DNA of 16,043 bases, taken from contig DATDRM010000226.1 in the NCBI GenBank assembly GCA_035291705.1, forward strand, positions 1-16,043, given 5' to 3'. Under the pieces are notes generated by a model that was not told the DNA's origin, searched no databases, and saw nothing but the letters and a program-made list of their open reading frames with translations. Position numbers and translations under genes: made by a program. Source of the DNA: DATDRM01 sp035291705. Lineage in GTDB: Bacteria > Chloroflexota > Anaerolineae > Anaerolineales > UBA4823. This document shows positions 6,768 through 13,758 of this stretch, piece after piece. The number at the start of each line of letters is the position of its first letter. The first letter of the stretch is position 1.

Positions 6768-9380
6768 ATGCTACAGGAAGCCGAATTGCAGAAAGCCAAC
6801 TCGGGAATTATTCCCACTCCTCCATTACCCGTAGATATTCCACAGGTTGAACTAACAGAAAATGCCCGCCAGGTTTTTACCCGTCGCTACGTTCGCAAAG
6901 GAATCGATGGTAGTCCCTTAGAGTCAGTTGAAGAGACCTTTTGGCGGGTAGCTTACCATGTCGCCAACGCCGAAGAGACATGGAGTGGGGATGTGCTCCA
7001 AACTGCGCGCCAATTCTATGAGCTTTTATCCCAGCGACGATTTTTCCCCAATTCTCCCACTTTTACCGGTGCTGGTACACCCCTCGGTCAACTCGCAGCG
7101 TGTTTTGTATTACCCATTTCAGACGATATGGGGCGTGATCCTGCCGGAATTTTCCAGACTTTACGCGACGCAGCGTTAATCCAGCAGACGGGCGGTGGCA
7201 ACGGCTTTGCGTTTTCGCGCCTGCGCCCCAAGGGTACCCTGGTGAAATCTTCTGCTGGACAAGCCACGGGACCGGTGGGTTTTCTCCGCGTGTACGATAG
7301 AGCTTTTGGCGAGATCGCTCAAGGAGGAACAAGGCGAGGCGCGAATATGGGTGTCTTGCGAATAGACCATCCCGACATTGAAGAATTTATCACCTGCAAG
7401 ACAGACGAGAATGCCATCACGAACTTCAATATTTCTGTAGGCATTACAGATGCTTTCATGGAAGCTGTGCGGGATGATAAATATTGGGATCTCCGTTTTC
7501 CAGACGTGACTTCTTTAGAATATAAAGGATTTCGAGGCACCTTAGAAGAGGCAGAGAAAGCTGGCATCCCGATCACGGTTCACAAGCGGATAGGCGCCCG
7601 CGATTTATTTGAAAAAATTGTCCTTCAAGCGCACTACAATGGAGAGCCAGGAGTGCTTTTCCTGGACGCAGCAAATCGATCCAATCCGCTGGCACACCTT
7701 TACCAGTTAGAGGCGACGAACCCCTGTGGTGAACAGTGGTTAGGTCCATACGAAAACTGTTGCCTGGGCTCGGTCAATCTAGCTCAGCACCTTGGCCCGG
7801 ACGGTACTGTGGATTGGGAAGGCCTTCGTCGGAGCGTTGTTCTCTCTACCCGTTTCCTGGACAATGTGGTGCAAGCCAACGCTTATGTGCCTGCTGTACC
7901 GCAGCTAAAAGAAGCTGCTTACCGGGCTCGGCGAATCGGCCTGGGTATTATGGGACTGGCAGACCTGATGTACCATGTCGGGGTGCGGTATGGTTCAGAG
8001 GCAGGGTTGGAATTCGCTGCTCAAGTGATGGAGTTCGTACGTTTCCATGTGATTTTGACCAGTGTCGATCTGGCAAAAGAACGTGGCCCGTTCGAGGCGA
8101 TTAAAGGCTCCGTTTACGACCAACAAGATTTGCGATGGCAACCTCCGGAACCATTAACTCCATACATCCATGATTGGGACCGTCCGCCAGTGGATTGGAA
8201 GGTGGTCATCGATGGCATCCGCCAATACGGCATCCGCAATGCTGCCCAAACCACAATCGCTCCTACGGGAACAATCGCAACAGTTGCCGGGTGTGAAGGA
8301 TACGGTTGCGAACCTGTCTTTGCTCTGGCTTACATCCGTCACGTTAACGACAACGGGAAGGATTTACAGTTAACTTATACCAGCCCGTTATTCGAAAAGG
8401 CCCTGTTGGCGGCTGGTCTGGATGAAGAAAGCCAGCAGATGATTATTAACCATATTATGGAGACTGGCACCTGTCAGGATTTACCTGGCAGAATGGTGGA
8501 GGCACCTGGTTCTAGTGGGTTGGGGTTGCCGGATTACATTCGAGAGACATTTGTTGTTTCTCAGGACATTAGCGCCGAGGAACACGTACGCATGCAGGCC
8601 GCCATGCAGGCCTTCGTCGATAATAGTCTTTCAAAAACAATAAATTTTCCTGAATCTGCGACAGTGGAGGACGTCGCCACAGCCTACCAATTAGCCTGGG
8701 AATTGGGCTGCAAAGGAATCACGGTGTATGTGACCGGCTCGCGCCAGAAGGTCGTGCTGGAAACCCACGCAACGGCTAAGGAGAAACGAACTTCTGCTGA
8801 GATGGAAGCATTCGATGTCAAAACTGATCAGCTGGCGATGTGGGACGAAACCAAGAAACCGCGCCCGCGCCGCCTGCCGGGTTATACAATATCTGTCAAT
8901 ACACCCCTGGGTAAGACATTCGTTACAGTTAATGAAAACGGCGGCGGGCAGCCCTTTGAGGTGTTCGTTAATACCGCCAAGGCTGGATCGGAGACTGCCG
9001 CAGTTTCGGAAGCCATCGGTCGCCTGATCTCTTATACCTTACGTTTGGCTTCATCGCTGGCGCCGCGCGAGCGCCTCAAAGAGATCTGGCGGCAATTATC
9101 AGGCATCGGTGGCGGACGCTCTTTAGGGTTCGGACCCAATCGAGTACGTTCTTTACCGGATGGCGTAGCCCAAGCGCTGGAAGAATATCTACAGAATTCC
9201 TCCGCCCATGCCTTGTCTCAGGAGGAGGAACACGATAACGGTTACCGTCCTGCCGCTGACTTACTACCCGAACAGCCCCTGCTACAGATAGGCGATCTAT
9301 GTCCCGAGTGCGGGCAGGCAGCCTTGGTCAACGAGGAGGGATGCAGAAAATGTTATGCCTGCGGGTATAGTGAGTGTTAG
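6768..9380 (+). CDS. nrdJ: Adenosylcobalamin-dependent (class II) ribonucleoside-diphosphate reductase
   Basis: This enzyme makes deoxyribonucleotides using a B12-derived radical, with or without oxygen, and needs no small subunit. The active site is complete: redox Cys112 (LAACF), Asn318-Pro-Cys320-Gly-Glu322 (NPCGEQ, thiyl-radical Cys and acid/base Glu) and Cys331 (ENCCLGSVNL). PTGTIATVAGCEGYGCEP is at 499-516. A TSCPD domain follows the barrel (about 704-800, GYTISVNTPLGKTFVTVNENGGGQPFEVF). The C-terminus is a Cys-rich zinc-ribbon-like tail, CPECG...CRKCYACGYSEC (845-870), which regenerates the active-site disulfide. The N-terminus lacks a recognisable ATP cone, so dATP control at that site is probably absent. 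The start at 6768 follows AAAGGAG at 6754-6760. No cobalamin riboswitch motif is seen in the 92-base gap after nrdR. Confidence 0.97.
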   Translation: MLQEAELQKANSGIIPTPPLPVDIPQVELTENARQVFTRRYVRKGIDGSPLESVEETFWRVAYHVANAEETWSGDVLQTARQFYELLSQRRFFPNSPTFTGAGTPLGQLAACFVLPISDDMGRDPAGIFQTLRDAALIQQTGGGNGFAFSRLRPKGTLVKSSAGQATGPVGFLRVYDRAFGEIAQGGTRRGANMGVLRIDHPDIEEFITCKTDENAITNFNISVGITDAFMEAVRDDKYWDLRFPDVTSLEYKGFRGTLEEAEKAGIPITVHKRIGARDLFEKIVLQAHYNGEPGVLFLDAANRSNPLAHLYQLEATNPCGEQWLGPYENCCLGSVNLAQHLGPDGTVDWEGLRRSVVLSTRFLDNVVQANAYVPAVPQLKEAAYRARRIGLGIMGLADLMYHVGVRYGSEAGLEFAAQVMEFVRFHVILTSVDLAKERGPFEAIKGSVYDQQDLRWQPPEPLTPYIHDWDRPPVDWKVVIDGIRQYGIRNAAQTTIAPTGTIATVAGCEGYGCEPVFALAYIRHVNDNGKDLQLTYTSPLFEKALLAAGLDEESQQMIINHIMETGTCQDLPGRMVEAPGSSGLGLPDYIRETFVVSQDISAEEHVRMQAAMQAFVDNSLSKTINFPESATVEDVATAYQLAWELGCKGITVYVTGSRQKVVLETHATAKEKRTSAEMEAFDVKTDQLAMWDETKKPRPRRLPGYTISVNTPLGKTFVTVNENGGGQPFEVFVNTAKAGSETAAVSEAIGRLISYTLRLASSLAPRERLKEIWRQLSGIGGGRSLGFGPNRVRSLPDGVAQALEEYLQNSSAHALSQEEEHDNGYRPAADLLPEQPLLQIGDLCPECGQAALVNEEGCRKCYACGYSEC

Positions 9381-9405
9381 AACGTTGCCGAGAGACGACA
9401 GACAG

Positions 9406-9438
9406 GCAGGCTGTGAAAAACCAGCCTGCTTTCGTTTT
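9406..9438 (+). terminator. Intrinsic terminator after nrdJ
   Basis: GCAGGCTG (9406-9413) pairs perfectly with CAGCCTGC (9422-9429) around the loop TGAAAAAC, followed at once by a T-rich run (TTTCGTTTT, 9430-9438). It lies 25 bases after the nrdJ stop. This is a standard Rho-independent terminator for the nrdR-nrdJ transcript. Confidence 0.9.
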
Positions 9439-9666
9439 ATACCCGCATGTGGGGGGTAGATATCTTCATTATTAATTCTTGATTCTCACTTTTAATTAGC
9501 ATATGTTATGATCAGTAGAGGATAGGCAGTATTATCCTTCTAAGGCGTTATTAAAGGTGGGATTACGCGAATAGCCCGGTATTGTTCTTACTAACTAAAA
9601 TGTTGGGCATGGCATTTGTTGGACAAGGACCCCTGATTCTTTCATAGATTCTTAAGGAGAAAAACT
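9439..9666 (+). other. Upstream region and leader of the beta-eliminating lyase gene
   Basis: This 228-base non-coding stretch after the nrdJ terminator holds a small hairpin (TACCC 9440-9444 with GGGTA 9454-9458), an AT-rich promoter zone (about 9465-9512) and a leader of about 150 bases. The leader begins with a 6-bp stem (AGGATA 9519-9524 with TATCCT 9533-9538). AAGGAGA just before 9667 is the ribosome binding site. I recognise no riboswitch class. A 15-codon reading frame (9600-9647) lacks Trp, Tyr and a ribosome site, so it is not a TnaC-like leader peptide. Confidence 0.5.
9479..9507 (+). promoter_or_regulatory. Candidate promoter for the beta-eliminating lyase gene
   Basis: TTGATT (9479-9484) and TATGTT (9502-9507) are separated by 17 bases, in an AT-rich stretch directly after the nrdJ terminator. 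An overlapping alternative -10 is TATGAT at 9507-9512. Each box matches consensus at four of six (TATGAT at five). The leader would be about 150 bases. Confidence 0.5.
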
Positions 9667-11112
9667 ATGAACATCAAGCTCTCGAATGGAAAAATTATTC
9701 CGATGGAGATGCATAAGGTCAGAATTGTACAAAGCACCAACCTGGCTCCGATAACACGGCGGCTTCAGGCGATTGAGGAAGCTGGATACAACACATTCCT
9801 GCTGCGCACCAAGGATGTTTTCCTCGACATGCTCACGGACAGCGGTACCAATGCCATGAGCGATAACCAGCTGGCCGCAATGATGGTGTCAGACGACGCC
9901 TACGCGGGGAGCGAAAGCTTCTACAAGCTGGCCGGCGCAGTGAAAGAGATTCTTGGGTTCGACTACACTATACCTGTCCACCAAGGTCGGGCTGCAGAAC
10001 ACCTGCTGGCCAAGGTCTTCGTCAAGCCTGGCGATGTGGTTCTGATGAACTATCACTTCACGACCACCAAAGCACATTTCGAATTGGCAGGTGCCACTGT
10101 ATTGGAAATCTACACCAATGAGGCGATGAACACGCAGAGCGTCCACCCATTCAGGGGGAATTTAGATTTGAACAAGTTCGAAGATGCGATCCAGGAGTAC
10201 GGTACAGGCAAGATTCCTTTTATCCGCATGGAAGCGACCACCAACCTCGTAGGCGGCCAGCCGTTTTCACTGAACAACCTGCGCGAAGTGAAGCGCATTG
10301 CGCAGGCCCACAACATCCCACTCATATTTGACGGGAGCCTGATCTCTGAGAACGCATTCTTTATCAAACAACGGGAAAAAGAATTTGCCGATAAATCTAT
10401 ACGCGAGATCATTAAAGAGATGATGAGTCTGGTGGATATCCTGTACCTTTCCGCCCGTAAGAGCACCTCTGTACGGGGAGGGATGATCGCCACTAACAAC
10501 AAGGAATACTATGATCGCATCCTGGCCTGGCTGCCTGTATACGAAGGTTTTGCCACATATGGTGGGATGTCAACCAAAGAGATCGAAGCTATGGCAGTCG
10601 GTCTACGGGAGATGACCGATGTCGATGTGGCTGGTATTTCCCCGGAATTCATCCAGTACTTCGTTGAGCGGCTGATCGAAAATGGTGTGCCTGCCGTAAC
10701 CCCTCCAGGCGGATTGGCTTGTCACGTTGACGCCAAACGGTTCTTGCCGCATATACCGCAAAGCCAATATCCAGCCGGCGCCCTCGCAGCAGCCATTTTC
10801 ATTGTTTCGGGTGTTAGAAGCATGGAAAGAGGTACGATATCTATGGACCGAGACTCGAATGGCAATGAGGTCTATGCCGATCTGGAACTAGCACGACTGG
10901 CTATACCGCGTCGGGTGTATACGTTATCGCACATTGAATATACAGTTGACCGGTTAACCTGGTTATTTAATCATTGCCAGCTGGTTAAGGGACTAAGATT
11001 CGTGGAAGAACCCAAAGTCCTGCGATTCTTCTTTGGGAAGTTGGCGCCACTGGATAATTGGGGCGCAGATCTGGCGAACGCTTTTGAGGCAGATTTTGGA
11101 TCGAATTGCTGA
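9667..11112 (+). CDS. Tyrosine phenol-lyase/tryptophanase-family PLP beta-eliminating lyase
   Basis: These enzymes split an aromatic amino acid into phenol or indole plus pyruvate and ammonia. Compared from memory with Citrobacter tyrosine phenol-lyase, the alignment is nearly gapless: Tyr79 (DDAYAGS), Phe131-Thr132 (HFTTT), Asp222 (FDGS), PLP-lysine Lys265 (LSARKS), Arg388 (VRSMERG) and Arg410 (LARLAIPRR) all fall in place. Arg388 and Phe454 (LRFF, His in tryptophanase) favour a phenol-lyase-type pocket over tryptophanase. Odd points: the family Lys-Lys-Asp around the PLP lysine is Arg-Lys-Ser here, and the Arg that contacts PLP O3' (Arg217 in Citrobacter) is Leu225. The substrate is therefore uncertain; cysteine or another beta-substituted amino acid is possible. 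The length of 481 aa is slightly above the usual 456-476. Start follows AAGGAGA. It is monocistronic by context. Confidence 0.88.
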   Translation: MNIKLSNGKIIPMEMHKVRIVQSTNLAPITRRLQAIEEAGYNTFLLRTKDVFLDMLTDSGTNAMSDNQLAAMMVSDDAYAGSESFYKLAGAVKEILGFDYTIPVHQGRAAEHLLAKVFVKPGDVVLMNYHFTTTKAHFELAGATVLEIYTNEAMNTQSVHPFRGNLDLNKFEDAIQEYGTGKIPFIRMEATTNLVGGQPFSLNNLREVKRIAQAHNIPLIFDGSLISENAFFIKQREKEFADKSIREIIKEMMSLVDILYLSARKSTSVRGGMIATNNKEYYDRILAWLPVYEGFATYGGMSTKEIEAMAVGLREMTDVDVAGISPEFIQYFVERLIENGVPAVTPPGGLACHVDAKRFLPHIPQSQYPAGALAAAIFIVSGVRSMERGTISMDRDSNGNEVYADLELARLAIPRRVYTLSHIEYTVDRLTWLFNHCQLVKGLRFVEEPKVLRFFFGKLAPLDNWGADLANAFEADFGSNC

Positions 11113-11136
11113 TCAAAGCAATCAGGGATATCGGGT

Positions 11137-11200
11137 GGCTCTTTCCCTTTTTGAGCCATGATACAATCCGTATGGCTCTTGGTAAAAAAGGGAAGGAGCC
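11137..11200. repeat. Long nested inverted repeat (23 bp) before the DUF417 gene
   Basis: The left arm 11137-11159 pairs with the right arm 11172-11200. GGCTC pairs with GAGCC, then TTTCCC with GGGAAG (one G-U), TTTTT with AAAAA, a 6-base bulge (11179-11184), and GAGCCAT with ATGGCTC around a 12-base loop. Each arm is itself self-complementary (GGCTC/GAGCC at the left, ATGGCTC/GAGCCAT at the right), so two small hairpins or one long one can form. No U-run follows, so it is not an ordinary terminator. It may act as an operator or as an alternative-fold switch. Confidence 0.75.
11159..11167 (+). promoter_or_regulatory. Extended -10 element in the loop of the inverted repeat
   Basis: TGATACAAT is an extended -10 (TGn plus TACAAT, five of six to consensus). 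No good -35 is visible 16-18 bases upstream. It lies in the loop between the two repeat arms, which places the predicted start near 11174 and the right arm in the 5' leader of the DUF417-kinase operon. Confidence 0.45.
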
Positions 11201-11250
11201 ATGGTACTTTACCCATATATCTTCTAAGGTCGAAGAATGAAAGGTGAACT

Positions 11251-11757
11251 ATGCAGATTTTAGTCGACTCGTTCAATCGCATTGACAGGCGCATTACCAA
11301 CTGGATGGCTTCTTATGGGATCCTGGTTTTGCGTATCAGCCTTGGCGTGGTTTTCTTTTGGTTTGGCATTTTGAAATTTTTCCCTGGTATTAGCCCGGCT
11401 CAAGATCTAGCCACTCGCACGATCGCGATCATCACTTTTGGGTTGATTCCCGCAGGTACCTCGGTGTTCCTCCTGGCAGTTTGGGAATGCCTGATTGGGT
11501 TGGGATTGATTTTCGGTGTATTCATGAGGGCAACATTGTTGCTATTGTTTCTGCAAATGTTAGGCACGATAACACCGATTTTCTTCTTTCCGCAGGAGGT
11601 CTTCACACAAATCCCGTATGCTCCAACTCTGGAGGGCCAGTATATTATCAAGAACCTGGTGTTAATCAGCGCCGGCATAGTAATTGGCGCCACTGTGCGG
11701 GGTGGCGCGATGGTAGCTGACCCTGAAATCGCCAAATTAGCCAGCATACCAAGATAG
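11251..11757 (+). CDS. YkgB-like DUF417 inner-membrane protein
   Basis: This is a small integral membrane protein of the DUF417/YkgB family; the function is not established. Family signatures are visible: RISLGVVFFWFGILKFFPGISPAQDLATRTI (about 28-58), AVWECLIGLGLIFG (76-89), LGTITPIFFFPQEVFTQ (104-120) and PTLEGQYIIKNLVLIS (125-140). Four membrane segments fit at about 23-43, 60-82, 93-113 and 132-150. The start at 11251 follows AAGGTGA at 11241-11247. The deoxynucleoside kinase starts only 14 bases after the stop, so the two genes share a transcript. DoxX-like proteins are the nearest general relatives. Confidence 0.85.
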   Translation: MQILVDSFNRIDRRITNWMASYGILVLRISLGVVFFWFGILKFFPGISPAQDLATRTIAIITFGLIPAGTSVFLLAVWECLIGLGLIFGVFMRATLLLLFLQMLGTITPIFFFPQEVFTQIPYAPTLEGQYIIKNLVLISAGIVIGATVRGGAMVADPEIAKLASIPR

Positions 11758-11771
11758 AGGATTAAGTTACT

Positions 11772-12440
11772 GTGATCAAACGTCTGCTCCTCGTCGCCGG
11801 CAATATCGGCGCCGGCAAGACCTCGCTCACCGAGCGGCTTGGGGCGCGCCTGGGATGGCAAACAGCATTCGAATCTGTGGCCGATAACCCCTACCTGCCA
11901 GACTTCTACAAAGATATGCGTGCCTGGTCATTCCACCTGCAGATTTTTTTCTTAGGCCATCGAGCCCAACAGTATCTGGAGATGGCCCGCGCACCACGTT
12001 CTGTCATCCTGGATCGCAGCATCTATGAAGACGCATACATCTTCGCTCGGGCATTACATCATCTGGGGAACCTGGATGAGCGAGATTACCTGGCTTACCG
12101 GCGGGTGTTTGACCTGTTGGTTTCCACCCTGCCGTCCCCCAATCTGCTGATCTATCTGAAAGCCCCCGTTACAGTGCTGTTAGAGCGCATCCGGCGACGT
12201 GGTCGGGCGATCGAGGGTGGCATCACTGGCGAATATCTTGCCTTGCTCGAGACATTTTATACTGATTGGATCGCCACCTTTGATGTTTGCCCGGTGCTCA
12301 CCATCCCGACTGGCGAGCTGGCGAAAGAGGCTCCGTTCGATTTTGTACATAACCCGCGCCACCTGGATATCGTAGTTGCGCGTATCCAGGACATCCTGGC
12401 TGGCAAAGAAGATGTGATCTTCCCAAACAATTCCAATTGA
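11772..12440 (+). CDS. Deoxynucleoside kinase (deoxyadenosine/deoxyguanosine kinase type)
   Basis: This is a salvage enzyme that phosphorylates deoxynucleosides at the 5' position with ATP. The P-loop GNIGAGKTS is at 10-18, the substrate-binding/catalytic Glu34 is in FESV, the DRS motif is in LDRSIYEDAYIFA (80-92), and the arginine-rich LID RIRRRGRAIE (139-148) closes over ATP. The length of 222 aa fits bacterial dAK/dGK rather than thymidine kinase. The exact base preference cannot be read from sequence. It starts with GTG at 11772, with AGAGGA at about 11756-11761 as the ribosome site, overlapping the end of the previous gene. The kinase adds a salvage route for dNTPs beside the nrdJ de novo route. 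Confidence 0.92.
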   Translation: MIKRLLLVAGNIGAGKTSLTERLGARLGWQTAFESVADNPYLPDFYKDMRAWSFHLQIFFLGHRAQQYLEMARAPRSVILDRSIYEDAYIFARALHHLGNLDERDYLAYRRVFDLLVSTLPSPNLLIYLKAPVTVLLERIRRRGRAIEGGITGEYLALLETFYTDWIATFDVCPVLTIPTGELAKEAPFDFVHNPRHLDIVVARIQDILAGKEDVIFPNNSN

Positions 12441-12485
12441 ATCAGTTTGTCGAAGCCCCCCGGATAAGTGGTAATAGACTCGGGG

Positions 12486-12523
12486 AAAGGGTAAGGAGGC
12501 ATCTGGCTATGCCTATTCCCTTT
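12486..12523. terminator. Hairpin between convergent operons, possible bidirectional terminator
   Basis: AGGCAT (12497-12502) pairs with ATGCCT (12509-12514), and outside it AAAGGG (12486-12491) pairs with CCCTTT (12518-12523). It lies between the end of the kinase gene and the end of the aminotransferase gene, whose stop codon it overlaps. There are no strong U-runs on either strand, so termination would be partial. A second small stem (CCCCG 12458-12462 with CGGGG 12481-12485) lies next to it. Confidence 0.45.
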
Positions 12524-13706
12524 GTCCTCGAATCGCCTCACGTATAGACTGGCACACTCGATCTACCTGGGGTTCGGTCATGACGCTGGAGAAGGGTATC
12601 GCTAACCCTCGCCGCCCCAAGTCTTCAGTGACCGGGAAGTCACCAGGTTGATACCCAAAACGTGAAACCATATATGGTTGTAGGTGGATAGGGATAAAGT
12701 ATGGTCGGGCTGGGATACCCTGTTCGCCGATGGCGCGCGCAATTCGATCACGGTCTATCCCAGGAGCAAACCGGATCACGTATACGAACCAGCTCACCCG
12801 AGTTGTGGTGGCTACGATTTTCGGTGCCTCCACACCGGGGATTTCTTCCAGGCGTTCGCTATACCAGGCAGCGACTTGCTCCCTTTTATTTAGCAATTCG
12901 TCAAGCCGGGTCATCTGAACTTTGCCCAGGACCGCGCTCATTTCATCCAGGCGATAGTTGAAGCCGAGGTGAGTGTGCTGAAGCCAGGTATCACCGGGTG
13001 CGCGGCCTTGATTGCGCAGGGCGCGCATCAGGTCAGCTGCCTGATCGTCATCGGTGACGATGACCCCGCCCTCACCGGTGGTGATTTGTTTATTGGGATA
13101 AAAGGCGAACACCCCGTAATCGCCGATCGTACCAGCTTTGCGGCCTTTGTATTCTGCACCGAGTGCTTCACAAGAATCCTCAATTACTTTCAACCTATAT
13201 TGAGCTGCGACTTTCAGGATGGGATCCAGGTCTGCCGGTTGGCCAAAGACATCGACCGGAAGGATCGCTTTAAGTTGGGCAGACTGGGGAGCACCTTGGC
13301 GGGGTAGCCAATTTCTGGCAGCTGCACCGCCTTGATTGAGATCACGGGCTGCTTCCGCCACCAGTTCTGGGTCGATATTTCCCGTGAGGGGATCGATATC
13401 CACGAAAACAGGGACAGCGCGCTCGAAAAGCAGAACATTGCTAGAAGCCACAAAAGAGAATGGGGTGGTGATCACCAGGTCTCCTGTCCCTACTCCGGCA
13501 GCAAGGACGCATAAGTGCAAGCCTGCGGTGCCCGAGTTAACGCCAAGGGCGTGTTTACAGCCAGTAAAACTACGGAAGGCTTCTTCGAAGGCCTGGATTT
13601 GCGACCCCATGCTCAGATTGGGCGTCTGCAACACCGCGGCGACCGCCTGGCGCTCAGCGTCGGTGATGTCAGGTGAGGACATGGGTATATTGTTCCCATC
13701 GGACAT
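12513..13706 (-). CDS. DegT/DnrJ/EryC1/StrS family sugar aminotransferase
   Basis: This PLP enzyme converts a keto-sugar nucleotide to an amino sugar, usually with glutamate as amine donor. Family motifs: SGTAGLHL (58-65, phosphate binding), EDSCEALGAEYKGRKAG (176-192, with Asp177 to the PLP ring nitrogen), FYPNKQITTGEGG (202-214, PLP Lys206) and LGFNYRLDEMSAVLG (247-261). The length is 397 aa, slightly long. About 25 residues (near 122-146) are extra in the loop before LPVDVFGQPAD. ATG 13706 follows a strong AAGGAG (13713-13718, reverse strand). It lies 52 bases downstream of the lipoyl-acyltransferase gene on the same strand, so its amino-sugar product is a plausible acceptor for that enzyme. 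The specific sugar cannot be told. Confidence 0.93.
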   Translation of the reverse strand: MSDGNNIPMSSPDITDAERQAVAAVLQTPNLSMGSQIQAFEEAFRSFTGCKHALGVNSGTAGLHLCVLAAGVGTGDLVITTPFSFVASSNVLLFERAVPVFVDIDPLTGNIDPELVAEAARDLNQGGAAARNWLPRQGAPQSAQLKAILPVDVFGQPADLDPILKVAAQYRLKVIEDSCEALGAEYKGRKAGTIGDYGVFAFYPNKQITTGEGGVIVTDDDQAADLMRALRNQGRAPGDTWLQHTHLGFNYRLDEMSAVLGKVQMTRLDELLNKREQVAAWYSERLEEIPGVEAPKIVATTTRVSWFVYVIRFAPGIDRDRIARAIGEQGIPARPYFIPIHLQPYMVSRFGYQPGDFPVTEDLGRRGLAIPFSSVMTEPQVDRVCQSIREAIRGQRE

Positions 13707-13758
13707 AGAAATCTCCTTAAAAAACCGGCATTTTCCCGGAAAACAGGGTTCTAACCAT

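Noticed and set aside
9600..9647. 15-codon frame in the lyase leader, considered as a TnaC-like leader peptide
   Set aside because: No Trp or Tyr codons, no Shine-Dalgarno, and no likeness to TnaC.
11137..11157. GGCTC/GAGCC stem as intrinsic terminator of the lyase gene
   Set aside because: The stem is only 5 bp with the T-run inside its loop rather than after it; it is better explained as part of the larger inverted repeat.
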